Source: Pseudonocardia sp. DSM 110487 (GTDB taxonomy: Bacteria > Actinomycetota > Actinomycetes > Mycobacteriales > Pseudonocardiaceae). From it: a DNA stretch of 64,000 nt. The stretch lies in contig NZ_CP080521.1 in assembly GCF_019468565.1 (NCBI RefSeq), positions 7,316,001 through 7,380,000 on the forward strand, read 5' to 3'. The position numbers and the translations under genes are program-made. The notes under the pieces are model-generated. The model did no database searches. It was not told the DNA's origin and saw nothing but the letters and a program-made list of their open reading frames with translations. Each line of letters opens with the position of its first letter. Position 1 is the stretch's first letter. Shown in pieces: positions 34,948-42,565 of the stretch.

Positions 34948-34979
34948 ATACCGTCCGGTATCCGAAGTCGGATCGGTAT
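34948..34979 (+). promoter_or_regulatory. 32-bp composite operator upstream of the P450 operon
   Basis: ATACCG-TC-CGGTAT (perfect) followed at an 18-bp step by AGTCGG-AT-CGGTAT. It ends 97 bp before the P450 start. The 388-bp divergent intergenic region 34688-35075 holds this element and the oxidase element and no gene. Distance from the starts fits an activator site or an upstream operator. Confidence 0.8.
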
Positions 34980-35075
34980 CTCAACGGCCGAGTACCCGCC
35001 CCTCCGCGCGACCGGAGCCCAGAGGCTGACCGCCGCTCATCGCGTCAGGGGTCGACTCAGAAAGCTAGGTTCACT

Positions 35076-36251
35076 GTGGAACTGACGGGCGAGAACCTGT
35101 ACCGGAACCCCTATCCCGTGTATGCGCGCTTGCGCGAGGAAGCTCCGGTGGCTTTCTTCGACGGCACGAAGGAATACCTCGTCACGCGCTTCGAGGACTG
35201 CCGCGCCGCGGGGTCGAATGATCGCGTGTTCGGGCCGTCCGGTAGTCCCGACCGGCCGGAGGCGCGGGTCATGGGCATGCCGAACGTGCTGACGATGACC
35301 GGTGAGGAGCACACCTCGCTGCGCGAAGGAATCGACGAGAACCTCACCCAGGAGGCGGTCCGCGGCTTCGTCGAGGCGCTGACTCGCCCGGTCGTCGAGG
35401 AGTACCTGGCGGAGCTGAGGCCGCGGGGAGAGGCAAACCTCACCGCCGCCCTGTTCGAGCCGATCTCGGTCCGCTGCATCGGAAACGTCATCGGCCTGAC
35501 CGAGACCCCGAACGAGACCCTTGTCGAGTGGTTCCATGCGATGAGCGCCGGACTGCAGAACGTGAACGACGACCCGGCGGTGTGGAAACGGCTCGACCGG
35601 GCCCTGGCCGAGATCGATGAGCAGCTGGGCGTGCTCTACGAGCGGGCGCTGGCCAAGCCGGACCACACCTTGATGAGCCACGTGATGCACGGCGGCACGC
35701 CCGAGGGCACGGTGCGCAGCTTCGACGAGGTCATGCCCACGATGAAGGTGATCATTCTCGGTGGGCTCCAGGAGCCCGGCCACGCCGCCGCGAACGCGTG
35801 CGCGGGCCTGCTGCTCAATCCCGAGCAGGCGAAGATCGTCGCCACTGACCCGAAGCAACATGCGCTGCGTGCCTTCGACGAGGGCCTGCGCTGGATCGCG
35901 CCCATCGGCGTGACCCCCCGCGTCGCCGCCGAGGACGTCGTCGTGGCCGGCACCCAGATCCCTGCCGGCGCCTCGGTCGCCATCGTCATGGCCTCGGCCA
36001 ACCGGGACCGAAACCGTTTCGACGAACCGGACCGGTTCGACCTGTTCCGCAAGCGGCGCCCGCACCTGTCCTTCGGCTTCCGCCCGCATTTCTGCTCGGG
36101 TCATGCCCTCTCGCGGGCAATGGGCCAGATCGCGCTGGAGGAGGTCTTCGGGCAGCTGCCGAACCTGCGGCTTGACCCGAGCCGTGAGGTGAAGGCCAAG
36201 GGATGGCGCTTCCGCGGCGTCACGGACCTTCCGGCCACATGGGACGCATGA
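35076..36251 (+). CDS. Cytochrome P450, CYP255/GcoA-like aryl O-demethylase
   Basis: 391 aa. Seen: haem-binding loop FGFRPHFCSGHALSRAMG (Cys at about residue 340), helix-K EGLRW, and an I-helix reading GGLQEPGHAAANA with no acid-threonine pair. Amycolatopsis GcoA (CYP255A2), as I remember it, has the same unusual QEPGH segment plus matching SHWLHDGMPPG, EGLRW and GWGFRG motifs, here SHVMHGGTPEG, EGLRW and GWRFRG. GcoA demethylates guaiacol with formaldehyde release. Start GTG 35076. The stop overlaps the next gene (ATGA). A separate ferredoxin and reductase in the operon are the likely redox partners; no GcoB-type fused reductase is present. Confidence 0.87.
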   Translation: MELTGENLYRNPYPVYARLREEAPVAFFDGTKEYLVTRFEDCRAAGSNDRVFGPSGSPDRPEARVMGMPNVLTMTGEEHTSLREGIDENLTQEAVRGFVEALTRPVVEEYLAELRPRGEANLTAALFEPISVRCIGNVIGLTETPNETLVEWFHAMSAGLQNVNDDPAVWKRLDRALAEIDEQLGVLYERALAKPDHTLMSHVMHGGTPEGTVRSFDEVMPTMKVIILGGLQEPGHAAANACAGLLLNPEQAKIVATDPKQHALRAFDEGLRWIAPIGVTPRVAAEDVVVAGTQIPAGASVAIVMASANRDRNRFDEPDRFDLFRKRRPHLSFGFRPHFCSGHALSRAMGQIALEEVFGQLPNLRLDPSREVKAKGWRFRGVTDLPATWDA

Positions 36252-37276
36252 GCGGACTGGCCATCGACTGCCATGGCCACTTCACGTCCGAGCCACCCGA
36301 GTTCCGGGCCTTCCGCGACGCGCAAACCGCCTTCGCCGAAGGGCGCACGCTCGAACGCCCCCTGTACTCCGGCATCGACGACGATGACCTCCGCCCGATC
36401 ATCGAGCAGAACCAGCTCCGGATGCAGCGCGAGCGAGGCTCCGACCTCACCATCCTGTCCCCGCGTGCATCGGGCATGGGGCACCACGTCCCCGGCCAGG
36501 ACATCGCGACGGAGTGGGCCCGGCTGTCGAACGACACGATCTGGCGGATCTGTGAGCTGTTCCCGCGGAACTTCGCCGCGGTGTGCCAGCTGCCGCAGAC
36601 CGTCGACGGGGACCTCGGGCCCGTCATCGCGGAGCTGGAGCGCTGCGTCGACCGCGGCTTCGTCGGGTGCAACCTCAACCCGGACCCCTCGGGTGGGCGG
36701 TGGTCGGAGCCGCCGATCTACGACCGCTGGTGGGATCCGCTGTGGGATTCGATGGCCCGGCTCGATGTCCCGGCCATGATCCACGTCTCGGGGTCCTGCG
36801 CACGCCCGCTCCACACCACCGGCGCGCACTACATCGCCGCCGATACGGCCGTCTTCATGCAGCTGATCGAAGGCGACCTGTTCGAGCGGCACCCTGACCT
36901 GCGGCTGATCATCCCGCACGGAGGCGGTGCGGCTCCCTTCCATTGGGGCCGCTACCGGGGGCTGGCGCTCACGCTGGGCAAACCCCCGCTGTCCGAGCAC
37001 CTGATGCAGAACCTGTTCTTCGACACCTGCGTCTACCACCAGGCGGGCATCGACACGCTGTTCGCGGTGATCGACCCGAAGAACCTGCTCTTCGGCTCCG
37101 AGCTCCTCGGCGCGGTGCGCGCCGTGGACCCGGAGACCGGGCACCACTTCGACGACACCAAGCGCTACATCGACGCGCTCGGCCTCGACGACAAGACCCG
37201 GCACACCGTCTTCGAGGGCAACGCCCGCCGGGTCTACCCGCGGCTCGATGCACAACTTGTCGCGCAAGGGCGCTGA
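36248..37276 (+). CDS. ligJ: 4-oxalomesaconate hydratase, LigJ-like
   Basis: 342 aa amidohydrolase-superfamily protein, the length of LigJ. Seen: N-terminal metal motif AIDCHGHF, SPRASGMGHHVPG, central GFVGCNLNPDPSGG and MIHVSGSCARP, then LIIPHGGGAAPFHWGRYRG with the HGGG motif, and LLFGSELLGAVRAVDPETG. LigJ hydrates 4-oxalomesaconate to 4-carboxy-4-hydroxy-2-oxoadipate (CHA) in the protocatechuate 4,5-cleavage and gallate pathways. The ATGA overlap with the P450 couples aromatic oxidation and ring-cleavage-product processing. Followed by a short A-rich duplication after the stop. Confidence 0.88.
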   Translation: MSGLAIDCHGHFTSEPPEFRAFRDAQTAFAEGRTLERPLYSGIDDDDLRPIIEQNQLRMQRERGSDLTILSPRASGMGHHVPGQDIATEWARLSNDTIWRICELFPRNFAAVCQLPQTVDGDLGPVIAELERCVDRGFVGCNLNPDPSGGRWSEPPIYDRWWDPLWDSMARLDVPAMIHVSGSCARPLHTTGAHYIAADTAVFMQLIEGDLFERHPDLRLIIPHGGGAAPFHWGRYRGLALTLGKPPLSEHLMQNLFFDTCVYHQAGIDTLFAVIDPKNLLFGSELLGAVRAVDPETGHHFDDTKRYIDALGLDDKTRHTVFEGNARRVYPRLDAQLVAQGR

Positions 37277-37330
37277 AAAAGGGCCTGAAAAAAGGGCGCT
37301 GAACCACCCGACTTCCTGGAGTTGCACACG

Positions 37331-38236
37331 ATGAACGTGACAGAAGTACGCCTCGCCGGCGGCGCCCAGGGCTTCAACTGGCTCCCGGTCTTCGTCGCCG
37401 AGGACAAGGGCCTGTTCGACAAGCACGGCCTGAAGATCGACTACATGCGGTTGGGCTCGGTCGACAAGGCCACCTCGGCCGTGCGCGACGGCACCGCCGA
37501 CCTGGCGATCACCCCGCCGGAAGGCGCGGTCTCCGACTACATCTCCGGCGGCGGGCTGCGGATCATCGCAGCCAACTCGCTGCGCCTTCCGATGTCACTG
37601 GTCGCACGTCCCGAGATCGGAAGCATCGCCGAGCTGCGCGGCAAGCGGATCGGCACCTCCTCGCTCACCGAGGGCACGGCGATCTACACGCAGGCCATGC
37701 TGCAGCCCGAAGGTCTGTCCCACCCGGGGGACTACGAGTTCGTCCTCGCCGGCGTGCACACGACCAGGTGGGCGGCCCTTCAGAGGGACGAGATCGACTG
37801 CGCTCCCCAACCCGCACCGTGGAACTTCCTGGCCGAACGCCACGGGTACCGCCTCATCGGCGAAGTCAACGACGTGATTCCGGAGGTCGTCTTCGCCGCG
37901 ATCATCGGCACCGGCGCCTGGACCTCGCAGAACCGGGATACGGTGCAGCGCCTGGTCGCCGCGCTGGCCGAGGCCCACGACATCGTCAACGACCCGGCCA
38001 ACGACGCCGTCACGCTGCCGATCTACCAGCGGATCGCCACGCCCGACGAGCCGGAGCTGGCCGCGAAGGGCCTGGCCTACACGCGGGACATGGGCATGTG
38101 GCCACAGGGGCTGGTGGTCGCACCGGCGGCATTGGAGGCCACGACGGACCTGATGGTGCGCGCCGGGCTCCTTGCACCGGAGCTGCGCGCCACGGCGGCA
38201 GGTGTCCTCGACCCGAGCTTCGTTCCGGCCGGCTGA
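37331..38236 (+). CDS. Substrate-binding-protein-fold protein without signal peptide
   Basis: 301 aa. Start ATG 37331 with GGAG nine bases upstream. Seen: an NMT1/THI5/SsuA-like type-II binding fold (NWLPVFVAEDKGLFDKHGLKIDYMRLGSVDKATSAVRDGTADLAI; LRGKRIGTSSLTEGTAIY). It has no signal peptide or lipobox and no permease or ATPase nearby, so it is probably cytoplasmic. Enzymes with this fold exist (4,5-dihydroxyphthalate decarboxylase, MqnA/MqnD). Its place between LigJ and LigK makes a catalytic role in the same pathway, such as tautomerase or decarboxylase, possible. That is a hypothesis only. Confidence 0.7.
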   Translation: MNVTEVRLAGGAQGFNWLPVFVAEDKGLFDKHGLKIDYMRLGSVDKATSAVRDGTADLAITPPEGAVSDYISGGGLRIIAANSLRLPMSLVARPEIGSIAELRGKRIGTSSLTEGTAIYTQAMLQPEGLSHPGDYEFVLAGVHTTRWAALQRDEIDCAPQPAPWNFLAERHGYRLIGEVNDVIPEVVFAAIIGTGAWTSQNRDTVQRLVAALAEAHDIVNDPANDAVTLPIYQRIATPDEPELAAKGLAYTRDMGMWPQGLVVAPAALEATTDLMVRAGLLAPELRATAAGVLDPSFVPAG

Positions 38237-38237
38237 C

Positions 38238-38909
38238 ATGGCACGTGTGGTGACGACGACCGCGCGCACCGACGCGGTCATCTGCGACGGCTTCGCCGAA
38301 CTCGGCGTGGCGACCACTCATGAGGCGCAGCGCCGGACCGGGCTCCTCAGCTCGCGACTGCGCCCGCGGCAGTCCGGTAGGGCTGTCGCCGGACCTGCGT
38401 TGACCTGCGAGGTGCCCCCGGGCGACAACTGGATGATTCATGTCGCGCTCGAGCAGGCACGGCCGGGCGACATCCTCGTCGTGAGCCCGACCTCGCCCTG
38501 CGACGACGGCTACTTCGGCGACCTGCTCGCCACATCGGCGATGGCCCGAGGCATCCGGGGGCTCGTCATCGACGCGGGGGTGCGCGACATCGCTGAGCTG
38601 CGCGCGATGGACTTCCCCGTCTGGAGCAAGACCATCAGCGCGCAGGGAACCGTCAAGGAGACCCTCGCCGACGTGCAGGTCCCCATCGTCTGCGCCGACG
38701 CCTTGATCACCCCGGGCGACGTGATCGTCGCCGACGACGACGGCGTCTGCGTGGTGCGGCAAGACGCCGCGGCCGCGGTGCTCGACAAAGCCCGCAGGCG
38801 CGCCGAGATGGAGGCCGGCAAACGCAAGCTCTACGCGGACGGCCGGCTCAGCCTCGACGTCAACAACATTCGTGCCCTTCTGCAGGAGAAGGGATTGACC
38901 TATGAGTAG
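38238..38909 (+). CDS. ligK: 4-carboxy-4-hydroxy-2-oxoadipate aldolase, LigK/GalC-like
   Basis: 223 aa RraA-fold class II aldolase. Seen: AVAGPALTCEVPPGDNWMIHVALEQARPGDILVVS, the metal/substrate region GLVIDAGVRDIAELRAMDFPVWSK (GxxxRxxxD-type Arg-Asp pair), TPGDVIVADDDGVCVV, and the long C-terminal extension EMEAGKRKLYADGRLSLDVNN found in LigK/ProA aldolases but not in plain RraA. It cleaves CHA to pyruvate and oxaloacetate, the final step after LigJ. One base separates the previous stop from ATG 38238. Confidence 0.88.
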   Translation: MARVVTTTARTDAVICDGFAELGVATTHEAQRRTGLLSSRLRPRQSGRAVAGPALTCEVPPGDNWMIHVALEQARPGDILVVSPTSPCDDGYFGDLLATSAMARGIRGLVIDAGVRDIAELRAMDFPVWSKTISAQGTVKETLADVQVPIVCADALITPGDVIVADDDGVCVVRQDAAAAVLDKARRRAEMEAGKRKLYADGRLSLDVNNIRALLQEKGLTYE

Positions 38910-39459
38910 GTTCGCTCCCCCGGACGTGCCCCGCCGCGTGATCACTGGGCTCAAGGACGGCAAGTCCGTCTTCGTCAGTGACGGCCCCGTCCCGAACGCG
39001 CATCACTACACCTGCATCCCGGGCATGATGACCTCGGTCATCTATGCCACGGCGGCACCGGCGCCATTGGTGCACGACGAGAGCGAGACAGCGCCGCCGG
39101 GACTCCATGTGCCGCCGGCTCCGGGCGAAACCCGCCTCATGATCGTCACCTTCCCGCCCGACTCGTCGTTCGCCCGTCCCGAATTCGACCCGGCCGCTGC
39201 CGATGCCGAGCAGCGGGAGTTCATCCCCGGCCTGGCCGAGCTGTTCGAGGCCGACGAGCCCGGGATGCACCGGACCGACACCGTCGACTATGACATCGTC
39301 CTCGACGGCGAGATCTGGCTGGAACTCGACGACGGGGCGACGACGCACCTGTGCACCGGCGACGTCGCGATCCAGCGCGGTACCCGGCACGCATGGCGGA
39401 ACAAGGGCGACCGCACCGCGACGATGTGCTTCGTCCTGATCGGCGGTGCTCCCCGATGA
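38902..39459 (+). CDS. Cupin-domain protein
   Basis: 185 aa. Seen: a C-terminal cupin with HRTDTVDYDIVLDGEIWLEL and GDVAIQRGTRHAWRN, giving His, Asp/Glu and His for one metal site, and an N-terminal region of about 100 residues without a recognisable domain. Overlaps ligK by eight bases and the reductase by ATGA, so it belongs to the operon. Similar cupins accompany many aromatic operons with unknown roles. It could be a metal-dependent isomerase or lyase; a ring-cleaving dioxygenase role is not supported by what I can see. Confidence 0.75.
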   Translation: MSRFAPPDVPRRVITGLKDGKSVFVSDGPVPNAHHYTCIPGMMTSVIYATAAPAPLVHDESETAPPGLHVPPAPGETRLMIVTFPPDSSFARPEFDPAAADAEQREFIPGLAELFEADEPGMHRTDTVDYDIVLDGEIWLELDDGATTHLCTGDVAIQRGTRHAWRNKGDRTATMCFVLIGGAPR

Positions 39460-40706
39460 CGCTGGGCTACTCCAGAACCGAGCACTTCGACTGCCTGATC
39501 GTCGGCGCCGGGCACGCCGGAGCGGAGACCGCGATCGCACTGCGGCAGGCGGGATACGCGGGAAGCATCGGAATTCTCGGCGACGAGCCGGTCCCCCCGT
39601 ACGAGCGTCCCGCAATGTCGAAGGAGTACCTGGCCGGCAAGAAGGACTTCGACCAACTTCTCCTGCGCCCACCGGAATTCTGGTCGGAGCACGACGTGAC
39701 GCTGCGATTCCGCCGGCGCGTGATCACCGTCGACGCCGAGAAGCACGCGGTCACTTGTCACGATGGCACCACCGTCGGCTACGGGGTCCTCGTCTGGGCC
39801 GCCGGCGGCAACCCACGCACCCTCGACTGCCCCGGACACGACCTGGCCGGCATCCACACCATCCGCAACAAAGCCGACTGCGACCGGCTCATGAATGTCC
39901 TCCCACACAGCCGGCGCATCGCAGTGATCGGTGGCGGCTACGTCGGGCTCGAGGCGGCGGCCGTCCTCAGCGAACTGGGCAAAGAAGTCACGGTCGTCGA
40001 AACCCTCGACCGCGTCCTCGCCCGCGTCGCCGCCGAACCCGTATCCCGGTTCTACGAGGCCGAGCACCGCGCCCACGGCGTGGCGCTGCACACCGGTACC
40101 GGGGTCACCGAGCTCCTGGGACAGGCCGGCGCTATCACCGGCGTGCGCCTCACCGACGACACGTTGATCACCGCAGATCAAGTAATTATCGGAATCGGCA
40201 TCCAGCCCGCGATCCAGCCATTGCTCCACGCCGGGGCGGAGGCGGCGCCACGCGCAGCCGGTGTCCTCGTCGACGACCTCTGCCGCACGACGTTGCCGGA
40301 CGTCTATTGCATCGGTGACTGCGCGATCATCAGGGGCGGTCCCGGCGTTCGCATCGAGTCCCGGCACAACGCATGCGAACAGGCACGCACCGCCGGGAAG
40401 GCCATCAGCGGGCACCCAGAGCCGCTGCGGCTCGTCCCCTGGTTCTGGTCGAACCAATACGGTCTGCGGCTCCAGACGGTCGGGCTGAGCCTCGGCCACG
40501 ACCACACCGTCCTCCGCGGCAACCCCGGAAAACGAAGCTTCTCGCTCATCTACCTGCGCGACGGCGCGGTCATCGCCCTGGACTGCATCAACGCGACCCG
40601 GGACTACGTCCAGGGCCGCAAGCTCGTCGAAACCGGCGCGCGCATCGACCCCGCACTCCTGGCCGACGACCGGACACCACTGAAGAAGATCGCCGCGGCG
40701 GCGTGA
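39456..40706 (+). CDS. FAD-dependent ferredoxin reductase
   Basis: 416 aa. Seen: FAD motif CLIVGAGHAGAETAIALRQAGYAGSIGILGDEPVPPYERPAMSKEYLAG, NAD(P)H motif RIAVIGGGYVGLEAAAVLSELGKEVTVVE, and FAD motif LPDVYCIGDCA, then a reductase C-terminal domain (WSNQYGLRLQTVGLS). The second glycine motif has Glu at the strand end (VVE), which favours NADH. It is intact, unlike the remnant at 6211-6720, and would reduce the adjacent 2Fe-2S ferredoxin for the P450. Confidence 0.9.
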   Translation: MTLGYSRTEHFDCLIVGAGHAGAETAIALRQAGYAGSIGILGDEPVPPYERPAMSKEYLAGKKDFDQLLLRPPEFWSEHDVTLRFRRRVITVDAEKHAVTCHDGTTVGYGVLVWAAGGNPRTLDCPGHDLAGIHTIRNKADCDRLMNVLPHSRRIAVIGGGYVGLEAAAVLSELGKEVTVVETLDRVLARVAAEPVSRFYEAEHRAHGVALHTGTGVTELLGQAGAITGVRLTDDTLITADQVIIGIGIQPAIQPLLHAGAEAAPRAAGVLVDDLCRTTLPDVYCIGDCAIIRGGPGVRIESRHNACEQARTAGKAISGHPEPLRLVPWFWSNQYGLRLQTVGLSLGHDHTVLRGNPGKRSFSLIYLRDGAVIALDCINATRDYVQGRKLVETGARIDPALLADDRTPLKKIAAAA

Positions 40707-40723
40707 CCGAGGAATGAGAACCC

Positions 40724-41041
40724 ATGAAACTCACTGTCACGACTCGGGATGGTGTAGCCCGCACGGTCGAAGGCCGCGCCGGCCTGTCGCTGATGCAGAA
40801 CATCCGCAACGCCGGCGTGGACGAACTGCAGGCGATCTGCGGAGGCTCGCTCTCCTGCGCGACCTGCCATGTCTACGTCGAGAGCCTTCCCGCAGGCGCG
40901 GAGCTGCCCCCCAAGTCATTCGACGAAGAGGACCTCCTCGAGGCCTCCGACCACGTCGACGCCAATTCCAGGCTGTCCTGCCAGCTGGTCTTCGAGCCGG
41001 ACCTCGACGGCGTGTGCGTGACGGTCGCACCTGAGGACTGA
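40724..41041 (+). CDS. Adrenodoxin-type 2Fe-2S ferredoxin
   Basis: 105 aa. Seen: the cluster motif CGGSLSCATCHVYV (three cysteines, C-x5-C-x2-C) and the fourth cysteine in SRLSCQL, as in putidaredoxin and adrenodoxin. It lies 17 bp after the reductase gene. With the reductase and P450 it makes a three-component class I P450 system. Confidence 0.92.
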   Translation: MKLTVTTRDGVARTVEGRAGLSLMQNIRNAGVDELQAICGGSLSCATCHVYVESLPAGAELPPKSFDEEDLLEASDHVDANSRLSCQLVFEPDLDGVCVTVAPED

Positions 41042-41083
41042 CAGACACCCCTCTGGACCAATCCCATCCCAGAAGAAGGAATC

Positions 41084-42193
41084 ATGGCCAAACTGATGCG
41101 CGCCGCGCGGATGCACGCGGTCGGCGACAAGATGCTGATCGAGACCGTCGAACGCCCGACCGCCGCCGGCACGGACGTCGTGGTCGCCGTGAAGGCCTGC
41201 GGCATGGTGCCCAACCTGGCCAATGTGCTCGCCAACTGGGAAACGTGGTACCCCCAGATGCCCCTTCCGCCGCGCCCGGCCATCTTCGGGCTCGATCCCG
41301 TCGGTATCGTGCACGAGGTCGGCGACCTCGTCGTGAACGCCACACCCGGCGACCGAGTCTACGTGAACCCCGGCCGATCCTGCGGAGCCTGCCACGCCTG
41401 CGCATCCGGCACACCGCAGAAATGCGACTACTGGACGCTGAACGGCTACTTCGGCTACAACCCGAGCAGCCTGGAGATGTTCAAGCGCTACCCGCACGGC
41501 GGCTTTTGCGAGTACATGCGCGCCCCGCAAAGCGCCCTGGTGAAACTCCCCGACAACCTTGAGTTTCGACAAGCAACCAGGCTGGGCTACCTCGGCACCT
41601 CCTACGCCGCGGTCAAGAAGTTGGGCCCCCTCGCGGGCAAGTCGCTGATCATCCACGGCGCAACCGGAACACTCGGTGTCGGCGCCACCCTCGTCGCCCT
41701 GGCACTCGGCGTATCCCGCATCTTCGCCATCGCACGAGGCCTTCCCCTGCTGGAGCGCCTGCAGGCGCTCGCGCCGAACCGGATCAAGATCTTCTCGAAC
41801 CGCGAAGGCAGCACGGCCGCCTGGGTGAAGTCACTGACGGAAGCCCGCGGCGCCGACTTCATGATCGACACTCTCGGGGCCGTCGCTTCGCTCGACTCGT
41901 TCAAGGACGCAATGCACGGGGTCCGCCGCGGCGGCAAGATCGTCAATATCGGCGGGACAGCCGGTGAGCTCGGCGTCGACGTGAAGTGGTGGATGGACGA
42001 GCAGATGGAGCTCGCCGGGTCCGTCTGGTCCACCACCGCCGAGGGGATCGAACTGGCCGGAATGGTGGGCAGCGGCGTGCTCGATATTTCGGTGCTCCAG
42101 CCCAAGAGCTGGCCGCTCGACGAGGTCAACGACGCGATCTCGGGGGTCTCCAGCGGCGAAGGTGGGTTCACGAGCTACCTCGTCGAAATCTGA
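41084..42193 (+). CDS. Zinc-type alcohol dehydrogenase (MDR family)
   Basis: 369 aa. Seen: the structural-zinc loop GRSCGACHACASGTPQKC (four cysteines), a modified catalytic-zinc region (KACGMVPN; GLDPVGIVHEVGD), Rossmann motif HGATGTLGVGATLVALALGV and late DFMIDTLG. It is the last gene of the P450 operon with a clear ribosome-binding site (AGAAGGA). It could oxidise a benzylic alcohol made by the flavoprotein oxidase or handle an aldehyde (inference). Its 3' end overlaps a minus-strand RraA-type remnant. Confidence 0.87.
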   Translation: MAKLMRAARMHAVGDKMLIETVERPTAAGTDVVVAVKACGMVPNLANVLANWETWYPQMPLPPRPAIFGLDPVGIVHEVGDLVVNATPGDRVYVNPGRSCGACHACASGTPQKCDYWTLNGYFGYNPSSLEMFKRYPHGGFCEYMRAPQSALVKLPDNLEFRQATRLGYLGTSYAAVKKLGPLAGKSLIIHGATGTLGVGATLVALALGVSRIFAIARGLPLLERLQALAPNRIKIFSNREGSTAAWVKSLTEARGADFMIDTLGAVASLDSFKDAMHGVRRGGKIVNIGGTAGELGVDVKWWMDEQMELAGSVWSTTAEGIELAGMVGSGVLDISVLQPKSWPLDEVNDAISGVSSGEGGFTSYLVEI

Positions 42194-42440
42194 GATCAGC
42201 AACGCCGACCCGGCGCTCGCGTTCGAGGTCGCGCGGTCGCACGACGATCCCGTCATCGTCGCTGGTCACCTCGTCACCGGCGTTGACGGTGATCCCCCCG
42301 AAGCTCACGAGCACGTCGGTCTCCTCGTGCTCGACGAACACCAGATGGCCGATGACGGCGTCATCGGGACCGCCGTCGAGTCGCAGGATCTTTGCAGCGT
42401 CGTCACGGGCGTCTGCCCCGAAGCAGCCGCCGCCGTCGTA
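42168..42440 (-). pseudogene. C-terminal remnant of an RraA-family gene
   Basis: In one minus-strand frame I read VLVSFGGITVNAGDEVTSDDDG, IVVRPRD and a stop at 42168. The pattern GGITVxxGDxVxxDDDGxxVxPxD matches the end of RraA/aldolase-family proteins (compare the genes at 38238 and 63360). No start or N-terminal half is visible. It converges with and slightly overlaps the alcohol dehydrogenase. Confidence 0.45.
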
Positions 42441-42565
42441 AAGAGGTGATCGACGCCGAGGAGCGGCTGCGGCTGTTGCTGGCCTACGCGCGCGAGTTCG
42501 TCGCGCCCCGCCGCCCCTGCAGGTTATCGGCAGGTTGCCGCGCGGTCCCGAAGAGGTGCGTGAGT

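Noticed and set aside
37265..37300. A-rich duplicated stretch after ligJ as a programmed frameshift site
   Set aside because: It lies at and after the LigJ stop codon, and no downstream frame continues the protein; it looks like a small local duplication.
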